Shown piece after piece: positions 17,227 to 24,596 of a DNA stretch of 64,000 bases. The first letter of the stretch is position 1; each line of letters begins with the position of its first letter. Where the stretch lies: positions 1,116,001 to 1,180,000 of the forward strand of contig NZ_JAVXZY010000001.1 of assembly GCF_032337115.1 (NCBI RefSeq), written 5' to 3'. Made by a program: the position numbers and the translations under genes. The DNA is from Roseateles_C aquae (GTDB lineage Bacteria; Pseudomonadota; Gammaproteobacteria; Burkholderiales; Burkholderiaceae_C). A model generated the notes under the pieces. That model was not told the origin of the DNA. It did no database searches and worked only from the letters and a program-made list of their open reading frames with translations.

Positions 17227-19149
17227 TCAGGGCTTGATCAGCTGCGAGGTCGCCCAGGGGCCGGTGATGCCGTCCAGGTCGCAGTCCCACAGCGCTTGCG
17301 CATCCTGCGGATCCTTGATGCCCTCGGCATAGACGCGCACATTCAGGCTGCGCAGCATGATGACCATGCCGCGCACAAAGGCCACGCGCGCCGCCTCGTC
17401 GGCCAGACCGCTGACCACCGAGGCGTCCAGCTTCACATAGTCCAGCCCGGCCTGGAACAGCCGGTCGACCTGGGCAAGACCTGCCCCGGCATGCTCCAGG
17501 CCCAGCTGCACGCCCAGCGGGCGCAGCTGCCGGCCCAATTCGTGCAGCAGCTCGAAGTGCTGGATGGCCGCGGCCTCAGCGAGCTCCAGGCCCAGCTTGC
17601 GCGCCGCCTGCGGCGACTGAAAGACCAGCTCGCGCAGCCGGGCCAGGAAACCGCCTTCCAGCAGCGAGGCCGGCGCCAGATTGACGCAGCGCGGCCGGCC
17701 ATCGGCAGCAATCGCCTGCAGGGCCAGCGCCACCGCCTGGGCATCGGCGTCACCGCTGAGCCGGCTGCGCAGCGCCAGCGGCAGCCATTCCGATGCCGGC
17801 TGGAAGCCACCTTGCGGATCGAGCTGCAGCTGCAGCGGGCACTCCAGATGCAGCAGCTTGCCCTCGCGATCAACCAATGGGAACTCGACCAGCCGGGCGC
17901 GGTTCTGCAGCACCGCTTCCTGGATCTGGCGCCGCCAGACCCGCTCGCCATGGGCCTGCCAGTCCGACACCGGCGCGGCAAAGGCCTCGACGACCACGCC
18001 ACTGCCCTGCTCGGCCCGCGCCAGCACCGCATCGGCCTCGCCGAACCACTGGCTCAGCGTGCGCTGCCGCGGCAATTCAACCGCGCTGATCGCCACCTGC
18101 AGCCCCTGGCCCAAGGGTGCCAGGCCAGAGCGCAAGGCCTCGGCCAGCGCGTGGGCAGTGTCGGCCGCCACGCCGGGTGCCGGTAGCCAGAGCGCGAAAT
18201 CGGAACCGTTCAAGCGGCCAGCCAGGCAGCCGCGCACGCGGTCCGGATAGACCTTCACCGCCCGGGCGATCGCCTGCAGGATCTGATCGACCTGCTGATG
18301 GCCCATGCGCTGATTCAGGCCCGGCAGGTCGCGCAGGCGCAGCAGCACCAGGCCGGCGCGAGCCGGGCCGTCGTCGCGCGTCAGCACCGACTCCAGCTCG
18401 GCCAGGAAATGCTTGCGCTGCGACAGCCCCGTCAGCGCATCGCAATGGGCCTGCTGCTGTAAGACCTTCAGCTGCCCGGCCTGCGCCTCGAACAGGCTCT
18501 TGATGCGCGCCACCATGGTGTTCATCGCCCGCGTCAGCCGCTGCAGCTCAGGGATGGTCGGTTCATCAACCGTGGTGAACTGCCCCTCGGCCAGGGCCTG
18601 GGCCTGGGCCACCGCGTTATCCAGCGGTTGGCGCAGCTTGCGCAGGCCCCAGGCGGCCAGCAACAGGCCGATCAGGCCCAGCAGCAGCAGCAGCGAACCG
18701 CTGCGCAGCGTGCTTTGCCAGAGCTCGTCATGGGCATAGGCGCTGTGGCTGCGCAGCTCGACCGAGCCGGCACTGTTCCAGCCATTGGAGACCTGGGCGA
18801 CACCAGCTTGCACGGCAATCGGCGTCAGCGCGATGAACCAGGCCGGCGCCTCGCTGGCGCGACCATCCATATGGCGCTCAAAGGCCACCGAACCATCAGC
18901 GCGGCGCCAGATCACGCTCTGGTAATGGCCGGTATCGAACTGCGCCGAGATCAGCAGCGACATCAGCTCGGCATCGCCGCGCTGCTGCGACAGGGCCAGC
19001 GCCAGCGCCGCTGCGTTGTCGCCGTTCTTCACCTGCAGCTGGGTCAGCAAGAGCTGGCGCACCGACGCCGTCGTGACGGCCACACTGCCCAGCAGCGAGA
19101 CCAGCACCACCGCCAGCACCAGCAATCCCAATCGGCGTATCAAGGACAT
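17227..19149 (-). CDS. lapD: LapD-like c-di-GMP receptor (degenerate GGDEF-EAL)
   Basis: The 640-residue inner-membrane protein has TM1 (residues 5-27), a periplasmic output domain of about 125 residues containing the GW motif (SNGWNSAGSVEL) used to bind LapG, TM2 (about 150-172), a HAMP segment, then GGDEF and EAL domains. Both are degenerate: the GGDEF signature reads NGSDF and the EAL signature is replaced by FPLVD, as expected for a receptor rather than an enzyme. LapD binds c-di-GMP in the cytoplasm and sequesters the periplasmic protease LapG. The gene starts 23 bp after lapG, in one operon. No large adhesin or type I secretion genes are in the window. Confidence 0.9.
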   Translation of the reverse strand: MSLIRRLGLLVLAVVLVSLLGSVAVTTASVRQLLLTQLQVKNGDNAAALALALSQQRGDAELMSLLISAQFDTGHYQSVIWRRADGSVAFERHMDGRASEAPAWFIALTPIAVQAGVAQVSNGWNSAGSVELRSHSAYAHDELWQSTLRSGSLLLLLGLIGLLLAAWGLRKLRQPLDNAVAQAQALAEGQFTTVDEPTIPELQRLTRAMNTMVARIKSLFEAQAGQLKVLQQQAHCDALTGLSQRKHFLAELESVLTRDDGPARAGLVLLRLRDLPGLNQRMGHQQVDQILQAIARAVKVYPDRVRGCLAGRLNGSDFALWLPAPGVAADTAHALAEALRSGLAPLGQGLQVAISAVELPRQRTLSQWFGEADAVLARAEQGSGVVVEAFAAPVSDWQAHGERVWRRQIQEAVLQNRARLVEFPLVDREGKLLHLECPLQLQLDPQGGFQPASEWLPLALRSRLSGDADAQAVALALQAIAADGRPRCVNLAPASLLEGGFLARLRELVFQSPQAARKLGLELAEAAAIQHFELLHELGRQLRPLGVQLGLEHAGAGLAQVDRLFQAGLDYVKLDASVVSGLADEAARVAFVRGMVIMLRSLNVRVYAEGIKDPQDAQALWDCDLDGITGPWATSQLIKP

Positions 19150-19172
19150 GAGGTTTCTTTCGCTGAACGATT

Positions 19173-19856
19173 CTAAAAGCCCTCGGCACGCGCCTTGGCG
19201 AGCAGATCCCGCCATTGCGACAGCCGGTTGACCGGGTTGCCGGCGCTGCTGCCGGCCACGCCGTTCCACAGCCCTTCGGCATTGAAGCTGAACACCGGCT
19301 GCAGATCGCGCCGCGCCGAGGCGGGCCGCAGCTCGGTTTGAAGATTGTCAAGAATCGTCGGCTCGGCCTCGGGGCTGGCGTAGTGGGCCAGCACCATGTG
19401 CGCGACCGAGCGACCCTGCAGCTGCGCCCGCACATAGACCATGCGCAGCTGCTCGCCCGGCACACCGGCGGCGAGCAGGCTGAAGTACTTGGCGCTGGCG
19501 TAGTCCTCGCAGTCGCCACGGCCTTTTTGCAGCGTCTCCAGCGGGCTGGCCCAGTAGTCGATCACGCCCCAGGCGTCGGTGTCCTCGGCATAGGCGACGC
19601 GCTGGTTGAAGAAGTTGTTGATCAAGGCCAGCTTGGCCGGCGTGTCCAGCGAGGCGGCACGTTCAACCAGCTGGCGCAGCGCCTGCACCTGGCTCAGCGT
19701 CTTGGCGCCGCGCTGCTCGGCCGCCTCCAGCACCCGCTCGACATCCCAGGCCAGCCCGGGCTGTTGCGCCAGCCAGGCGGCCAGCAGCACGCCGAGTCCC
19801 CGCCACAGAGACCAGCGTCGGCAAACGGGGAGCAGACGAAAGGGAGAAGGCGCCAT
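19173..19856 (-). CDS. lapG: LapG-like periplasmic cysteine protease
   Basis: The 227-residue protein has an N-terminal signal segment (residues 12-36) and a bacterial transglutaminase-like cysteine protease domain. The catalytic triad is visible as Cys116 (KGRGDCEDYASAKY), His153 (GRSVAHMVLAHYA) and Asp170 (TILDNLQ). In Pseudomonas and Legionella, LapG cleaves the N-terminal retention module of a surface adhesin when c-di-GMP is low, releasing biofilm cells. It is first in the lapG-lapD operon and divergent from an HDOD gene. A longer upstream frame is not supported by a signal peptide or binding site. Confidence 0.9.
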   Translation of the reverse strand: MAPSPFRLLPVCRRWSLWRGLGVLLAAWLAQQPGLAWDVERVLEAAEQRGAKTLSQVQALRQLVERAASLDTPAKLALINNFFNQRVAYAEDTDAWGVIDYWASPLETLQKGRGDCEDYASAKYFSLLAAGVPGEQLRMVYVRAQLQGRSVAHMVLAHYASPEAEPTILDNLQTELRPASARRDLQPVFSFNAEGLWNGVAGSSAGNPVNRLSQWRDLLAKARAEGF

Positions 19857-20033
19857 GCGTGAACAGCCCTGGCAGCGGACCGGGCCGCCACGACCATGGC
19901 ACTGACTGTAGCGGGGCCGCCCACTGGCAATCGCTGCAAATGCACTCAAGCCGGCCATCTCTGCGCACAATGCCCGGCTATTCCTTGCCTAGAAGTCGCG
20001 GGCGGGGCTGATAATTCCACTCAGTCTTTGCCA

Positions 20034-20924
20034 ATGAAAACTGCCGCGCCGGCGCCCCGCATGAAGTCACTCGCCATTCGCCAAGAGCTCGACCAGGCCC
20101 GTGAACGCGGCCCCTTGCGGCAGATCATCATTCCGCCCTGCCCCGAGCTGCTGCAGCGCCTGCAGCAGGCCATGGCCGAGGCCGAGCCCGATCTGACCGA
20201 GGTGGCGCGCATCGCCGCCAGCGATGTGGCCATGTCGGCCACGCTGCTGCGCATTGCCAACAGCCCCTTGCATCTGGCCGATGGCCAGCCCTGCACCACC
20301 GTGGGCCAGGCGATGACGCGGCTGGGCTTGGACGAGACCACCCAGGTGATGATGGGCTTTCTGGTCAAGCACGCCATTCCGGTCAACAACCCCCAGCTGG
20401 CACGCTTCTGGGAGCGCTCGACCAAGCGCGCCCTGGCCATGGCCTTCATCGCCCGCCAGCTGCCGGGCCTGCCCACCGATCTGGCCCACACCTATGGGCT
20501 GTTCTGCCATGTCGGCATCCCGGTGCTGCTGCAAAGCATGCGCGGCTATGGGGCCACGCTGGTCGAGGCCAATGCGCGCATTGACCGCCCCTTCATCGCC
20601 ACCGAGAACGTCAACCACAAGACCGACCATGCCGTCGTCGGCGCGCTGGTCGTGCGGGTCTGGAACCTGGCGCCGCAGCTGATGTCGGCGATCCGGCTGC
20701 ACCACGATTTCGTCTCGCTGGGCGACGAGGGCATTGACCCCGAGACCCATACGCTGGTCGCCGCCGGCATGGTGGCCGAGCACCTGATGCGCATGCATGA
20801 AGGCCTGAGCGTCGACGCCGACTGGGCCGACAACCACCAGGCCGCGTTGCAATGGCTGCACATCTCGCTGGACGAACTGGAGCAGTGGGACGAGGCGCTG
20901 CGACCGATCCTGGATGAGGCCTGA
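20034..20924 (+). CDS. HDOD domain protein
   Basis: The 296-residue product is an HDOD domain: PCPELLQRLQQAMAEAEPDL, ASDVAMSATLLRIANSPLH and a degenerate HD region (GLFCHVGIPVLLQSM, HHDFV). HDOD proteins lack metal-dependent phosphodiesterase activity and act in signalling, often beside c-di-GMP genes, which fits its position divergent from lapG. The start at 20034 was chosen by family length; another ATG occurs at residue 10. The long minus-strand frame of the neighbouring protease gene overlaps nearly all of it, which is discussed under that entry. Confidence 0.87.
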   Translation: MKTAAPAPRMKSLAIRQELDQARERGPLRQIIIPPCPELLQRLQQAMAEAEPDLTEVARIAASDVAMSATLLRIANSPLHLADGQPCTTVGQAMTRLGLDETTQVMMGFLVKHAIPVNNPQLARFWERSTKRALAMAFIARQLPGLPTDLAHTYGLFCHVGIPVLLQSMRGYGATLVEANARIDRPFIATENVNHKTDHAVVGALVVRVWNLAPQLMSAIRLHHDFVSLGDEGIDPETHTLVAAGMVAEHLMRMHEGLSVDADWADNHQAALQWLHISLDELEQWDEALRPILDEA

Positions 20925-22268
20925 GCCCCAACGGACGGCACGGGCCCACTCTTCACCTGGGCGTGAGGGCTTGGCGAATCGCTCGGCGTAGGCACTGGCG
21001 CGCAGGATGGCCTCGGCATCGCTGAACTTCAGCAGCTGGGCCAGGGCCTGCGGCCTGTCAGCCGCTTGTTCATAAAAGGCCTTGGCGATCCGGTAGCCGA
21101 TGAAATAACCCAGGTCAGCGGGGCGGTCCTTGCTGTTGTCGCCGTTGTACAGCCAGGCTGACAGATCCGTGCCATGACGCTGCTCGCTGAATTCGCGCCA
21201 CAAGGCCGCCTCATGGGCCAGACCATAGACGCGCTGAGTCTCATTGGCGGTCTTGCCCGTCGTCAGCTCGGCCAGCAGGTCGGCGACACCCTCCTTCAAA
21301 GCCTCATCGAGCAGCGTGTGTCCAGGTGGCGGCGTCTGCTGGAAATGCGCCAGCTCATGGAGCACGATGTGCGGCAGCTGGTCGCCCGACTGCAGCGACG
21401 CCTTCAGCCAGGGCGTCAACTCCTCACGTGGCACCGTGGCACTGAGGCTGTACATCTCGGCGCCCATCAGCAGGCCGGTGTCGGTCGAGGTGCCGCCACT
21501 GCTGAGCACACCGATGACGAAGTAGATGTCCGGAAACAGCGCCGCCGGATAGACGGCCTTGAGCCGACGCAGGCCAGCGCGTATCGCTGGCTCTGACCGA
21601 TCGATGGCCAATGTGTTGGCACGGATCGCAGCAAAGTAGCGCGGATAGGTCTGAATCGTCTTCAACAGGCGTTGGCCGCTGCCGATGCGCTGGCCGATGA
21701 AGTCCTGCAGTCCCGCCGAGCCTTCTTCCAGATAGGCCTGCTGCAAGAGCGCTGCGCCATCCTTGCTCGATTCAAGCTGATCGTAGACATGCCAGAAGCG
21801 CGCCACATCCTCGGTATGCAAGCGGGCTTTATCGGGGTCGGCGTGTTCGGCGCGATAGCGCGTGGCGTTCGCCAACACGCGCTGCTCCAACGCCGCCCAA
21901 CCGCTCAGCTGGCGTACCGGTGCCAGCTCGGGCGAGCCGCGCAGCTCATCGATATTCCAATAGCCTGCCGAAGCCGCCTCCTGCAAGGCCTGCAATGCCG
22001 GCTCGGCCTCACCGGCCAAGGCCAGGGCCACGGCCTTCAGCACGCGCGGCGTCCGCGTCTTGGCGCCGGCGGCGCTTGCCGCGGCGAATTGAACCGCTGC
22101 CTGCTTGAATTCGCCCTTGCCCAGGGCCTGAAAGCCCGCCCCGATGGCCGTCGAGGCGGGCGCCTCGGCGGCTCGCCCTGCTGACGCCAGCCCGAAGCTC
22201 AGGCACAGCGCTGCCAGCGTTGCGATCACGGGCCGGGGAACCGGGGCAAAAGCGGAAAGCAGCAACAT
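20067..22268 (-). CDS. Exported HExxH zinc protease (DUF2268-like), C-terminus uncertain
   Basis: The product has a signal peptide (residues 1-33, ending AGRAAEA), a short TPR-like helical region (about 40-130) and a gluzincin-type core with H304-E305-L306-A307-H308 and a downstream Glu in EGVADLLAEL. The recognisable domain ends near residue 440 (about 20940). No stop follows in this frame until 20067, so the frame as read is 733 residues and its last 290 are antisense to the HDOD gene and low in plausibility. A stop (TGA, in CCAGGTGAAGAG) lies in another frame at about 20950, so a small frameshift could explain this. Start 22268 has GGAG 6 nt upstream. Confidence 0.7.
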   Translation of the reverse strand: MLLLSAFAPVPRPVIATLAALCLSFGLASAGRAAEAPASTAIGAGFQALGKGEFKQAAVQFAAASAAGAKTRTPRVLKAVALALAGEAEPALQALQEAASAGYWNIDELRGSPELAPVRQLSGWAALEQRVLANATRYRAEHADPDKARLHTEDVARFWHVYDQLESSKDGAALLQQAYLEEGSAGLQDFIGQRIGSGQRLLKTIQTYPRYFAAIRANTLAIDRSEPAIRAGLRRLKAVYPAALFPDIYFVIGVLSSGGTSTDTGLLMGAEMYSLSATVPREELTPWLKASLQSGDQLPHIVLHELAHFQQTPPPGHTLLDEALKEGVADLLAELTTGKTANETQRVYGLAHEAALWREFSEQRHGTDLSAWLYNGDNSKDRPADLGYFIGYRIAKAFYEQAADRPQALAQLLKFSDAEAILRASAYAERFAKPSRPGEEWARAVRWGSGLIQDRSQRLVPLLQFVQRDVQPLQRGLVVVGPVGVDAQAFMHAHQVLGHHAGGDQRMGLGVNALVAQRDEIVVQPDRRHQLRRQVPDPHDQRADDGMVGLVVDVLGGDEGAVNARIGLDQRGPIAAHALQQHRDADMAEQPIGVGQIGGQARQLAGDEGHGQGALGRALPEACQLGVVDRNGVLDQKAHHHLGGLVQAQPRHRLAHGGAGLAIGQMQGAVGNAQQRGRHGHIAGGDARHLGQIGLGLGHGLLQALQQLGAGRNDDLPQGAAFTGLVELLANGE

Positions 22269-22297
22269 GCGCGACTCCAAAAACGGAAGTCGCGCAT
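22267..22297 (-). promoter_or_regulatory. Hairpin covering start region of the zinc-protease gene
   Basis: ATGCGCGACT and AGTCGCGCAT form a perfect 10-bp stem with an 11-nt loop. Read on the minus strand, the 3' arm contains half of the GGAG ribosome site and the A and U of the start codon at 22268. Such a structure could hold translation off, or be a remnant 3'-end hairpin of the upstream M35 gene. Confidence 0.6.
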
Positions 22298-22313
22298 CTT
22301 AGCGATCAACAAT

Positions 22314-22356
22314 GGCTCACGGCAGCCTGGCTCACGGCAGCCTGGCTCAAGGCAGC
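22314..22356. repeat. 15-bp tandem repeat, about 2.9 copies
   Basis: The unit GGCTCACGGCAGCCT occurs twice exactly and a third time with two changes. The array overlaps the last codons of the M35 peptidase gene and the gap to the next gene. Confidence 0.8.
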
Positions 22357-23396
22357 GGCGGGCTGTTCTCGGCGAAGTACTCGTGGCTGTCGGCGTTGTC
22401 CAGCGCCTTGGCCGGATTGGAGATCGCCAGCGACTTGGCGGCGCTCTGGCCGTAGGCCCAGTCATCGGTGCTGGCCACGACGTTGAAGTGCGTCATTTCA
22501 TGGACCAGCGTGCCAGCCTTGGAGTCGGTGCCGGTGGCGGGTGCCGACCAGAAGGCATTGCAGACATAGATCTTGTACGGCTGCGTCGGGTAGACATAGG
22601 CGTAGTAGGACTGCTTGCAGCTGCAGTCCAGTGTCAGCGGCTTGTTCTTGAAGGCATCCAGCGTCGAGGTGTAGTGCGACTTGGCGGTGTTCCAGCCGCT
22701 GGCGCTGTAGGTACCAAACCAGGTCTTGTAGCGCTGTGTGCCGGAACCTGCGCCGGACAGATAGCTGGTCGCCCCCTGTGAGTAGTTGGTGGCCGCCGTC
22801 ACCGCGTTCTGCAGCGCCGTCTTCTGTGAAGACGAACAGTTGCCGGTGTAACTGATGCTGCCGGCCAGCGCGTTCAGGCCCTGAGAAGCCTGCAGATCCG
22901 GCGTGAACTTGGCCGTGCGGCCTTCCAGCCAGAAATAGGTCGGCGCAGTGGCGGCGACCAGGCCTTCGGCACCATCATGCTTGTTCAGCCCCACATACTC
23001 GAGCGCATAGCGGCCGTTCTGGCTGAGGTCGTAATAGGCGGTCAGTTCCACCTCATAGCTCAGCGAGACACCGGGGGCCAGGCTGAGGAAATCGGCCGCG
23101 GTGCGCGGGCCACGCTTGACCAGCGGGCCGGTGTAGTCCACCGGCAGTCCATCGCGGCTGATGCGGAACAGCGCGCCTTCCTGCACCTGGCCGGGCAGCT
23201 GACTCTTGGCCACCTGCTGCACGGCGCGGGAGGTGTTGGTCACGGTGACGTTCACCACCACATCGACATCGCCAATCAGCACCGGCTTGGCCAGGCTGAC
23301 CCGCACATCCAGACCCGCTGCCGCAGCAGCCTGTGCACCCAGCGCCGCAGCGCACACCACCGTGGCCTGACGCCATTTGCTCGAAAACAAGTTCAT
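22347..23396 (-). CDS. M35-family secreted metallopeptidase (peptidyl-Lys type)
   Basis: The 349-residue protein has a signal peptide (residues 1-26, AQAAAAAG), an immunoglobulin-like N-terminal half (VNVTVTNTSRAVQQVAKSQL region) and a C-terminal M35 aspzincin domain. The metal site is visible as HEMTHFNVVASTDDWAYG, giving two His ligands and the distal Asp, as in peptidyl-Lys metallopeptidases. Several Cys (GNCSS, LDCSCKQ, YVCNAFW) suggest disulphides. The start at 23396 has GGAG 6 nt upstream; ATG 23408 is an alternative. It is a likely extracellular protease and precedes another exported protease on the same strand. Confidence 0.9.
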   Translation of the reverse strand: MNLFSSKWRQATVVCAAALGAQAAAAAGLDVRVSLAKPVLIGDVDVVVNVTVTNTSRAVQQVAKSQLPGQVQEGALFRISRDGLPVDYTGPLVKRGPRTAADFLSLAPGVSLSYEVELTAYYDLSQNGRYALEYVGLNKHDGAEGLVAATAPTYFWLEGRTAKFTPDLQASQGLNALAGSISYTGNCSSSQKTALQNAVTAATNYSQGATSYLSGAGSGTQRYKTWFGTYSASGWNTAKSHYTSTLDAFKNKPLTLDCSCKQSYYAYVYPTQPYKIYVCNAFWSAPATGTDSKAGTLVHEMTHFNVVASTDDWAYGQSAAKSLAISNPAKALDNADSHEYFAENSPPLP

Positions 23397-23681
23397 CGTG
23401 GACTCCATCGTTGCTTGTGAGGGCACCGGCTCGTCCGCCGGGAGGCGGTCGGCAACGGCTGAGCCACTCTAGGAATGCCGGCCATCGCGGCACAGCTGTC
23501 AACTTCTACAGCTTGCCGTTTGTACTTTTTTTGGCCATTTGGGCGAATATCGCACGTTTCTCAAATTTCTTTGCGCGTCGTGATAGGCCGCCTGAGACGG
23601 CTGCCATTGCTGTGATGGGCGAGGACGGCTTGGCAGCTCAGCCAGGCGATGGCGCCCGCCAACCCACAGCCAAGGACCGCC

Positions 23682-24566
23682 ATGAAGCCAGCTCTCTCAC
23701 CCAGCCTGCCCACCACGTCCACCGTCGAGATTTCGGCCGCAACCACCCGGGTGCACGACTTCGTCGCCCAGGGCTACAACTCGCACAGCGGCATCATTGC
23801 GCGCAAGAACCGAATCGCCTTCGACGCGCTGGCCGAGCATTGGCGCGGCCACAGGGCGCCGCTGAAGGTGCTCGACCTCGGCGTTGGCGATGGCGCGCTG
23901 CTGGCCCAGCTGCAGACCTTGCCGTTGAACTGGGAGATGACCGGCCTGGACATCTCGCCGGCGATGCTCGACTGCGCCGCCGCCCGCGTGCCGATGAAGC
24001 GGGTGCTGGCGCCCGTGGAGCAGGCCGCCGCCCATCTGCCGGCCTCTCACTTCGATCTGGTACTGGGCCATTACGTCCTCGCCTACGTGGCCCTGCCCAC
24101 ACTGCTTGACCAGGCCAAGCAGTTGCTGGCGCCAGGCGGCGTGTTCTCGCTGGCCACCTCGACGCTGACCGGCGCCAAGCCGCTCTTCCTGCAACTTGAA
24201 CAATTCCGCCAGGACAGCCGCCTGCCCTGGCGCCGCTGGATGGCCCGGGCAATCGAGCGGGCACTGGACAGCACCAGCATCCCGCCCACCTACGCTGAAC
24301 TTGAACAGCAGATCGAAGCCGCCGGCCTGCGCGTGCAGCAACGCCAGACGCTCAGTGAGCCGCTGGTGTTCAACAGTGCCGAAGACGCCTTTGACTTCTT
24401 CATCCGCCAGGGCTGGGGCGCCTCGCTCCTGGCCGGCTTCGGCCGCCTGCCACTGGCCTGCAGCCGGGCGCTGGTCTATCTGGGCCTGTGCGACTACACC
24501 TACCCGATCTGCTGGACCCATCACACCGAAGTCTTGCAGATTGTCCGTGCCGATGCCTCGTGCTGA
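23682..24566 (+). CDS. Class I SAM-dependent methyltransferase
   Basis: The 294-residue protein has a Rossmann methyltransferase core: motif I KVLDLGVGDGALLAQ (about residues 63-77), acidic residue in WEMTGLDISPAML, and motif IV FDLVLGHYVLAYV. The C-terminal third is unassigned and may bind the acceptor. It starts with AAGGA 5 nt upstream. The next gene begins 30 nt after its stop, so the two are probably cotranscribed. The substrate is unknown; the linkage to a membrane protease fusion is discussed under findings. Confidence 0.87.
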   Translation: MKPALSPSLPTTSTVEISAATTRVHDFVAQGYNSHSGIIARKNRIAFDALAEHWRGHRAPLKVLDLGVGDGALLAQLQTLPLNWEMTGLDISPAMLDCAAARVPMKRVLAPVEQAAAHLPASHFDLVLGHYVLAYVALPTLLDQAKQLLAPGGVFSLATSTLTGAKPLFLQLEQFRQDSRLPWRRWMARAIERALDSTSIPPTYAELEQQIEAAGLRVQQRQTLSEPLVFNSAEDAFDFFIRQGWGASLLAGFGRLPLACSRALVYLGLCDYTYPICWTHHTEVLQIVRADASC

Positions 24567-24596
24567 TCCCGGCCGGCAGCGCCGGCGCCTGGCGCC

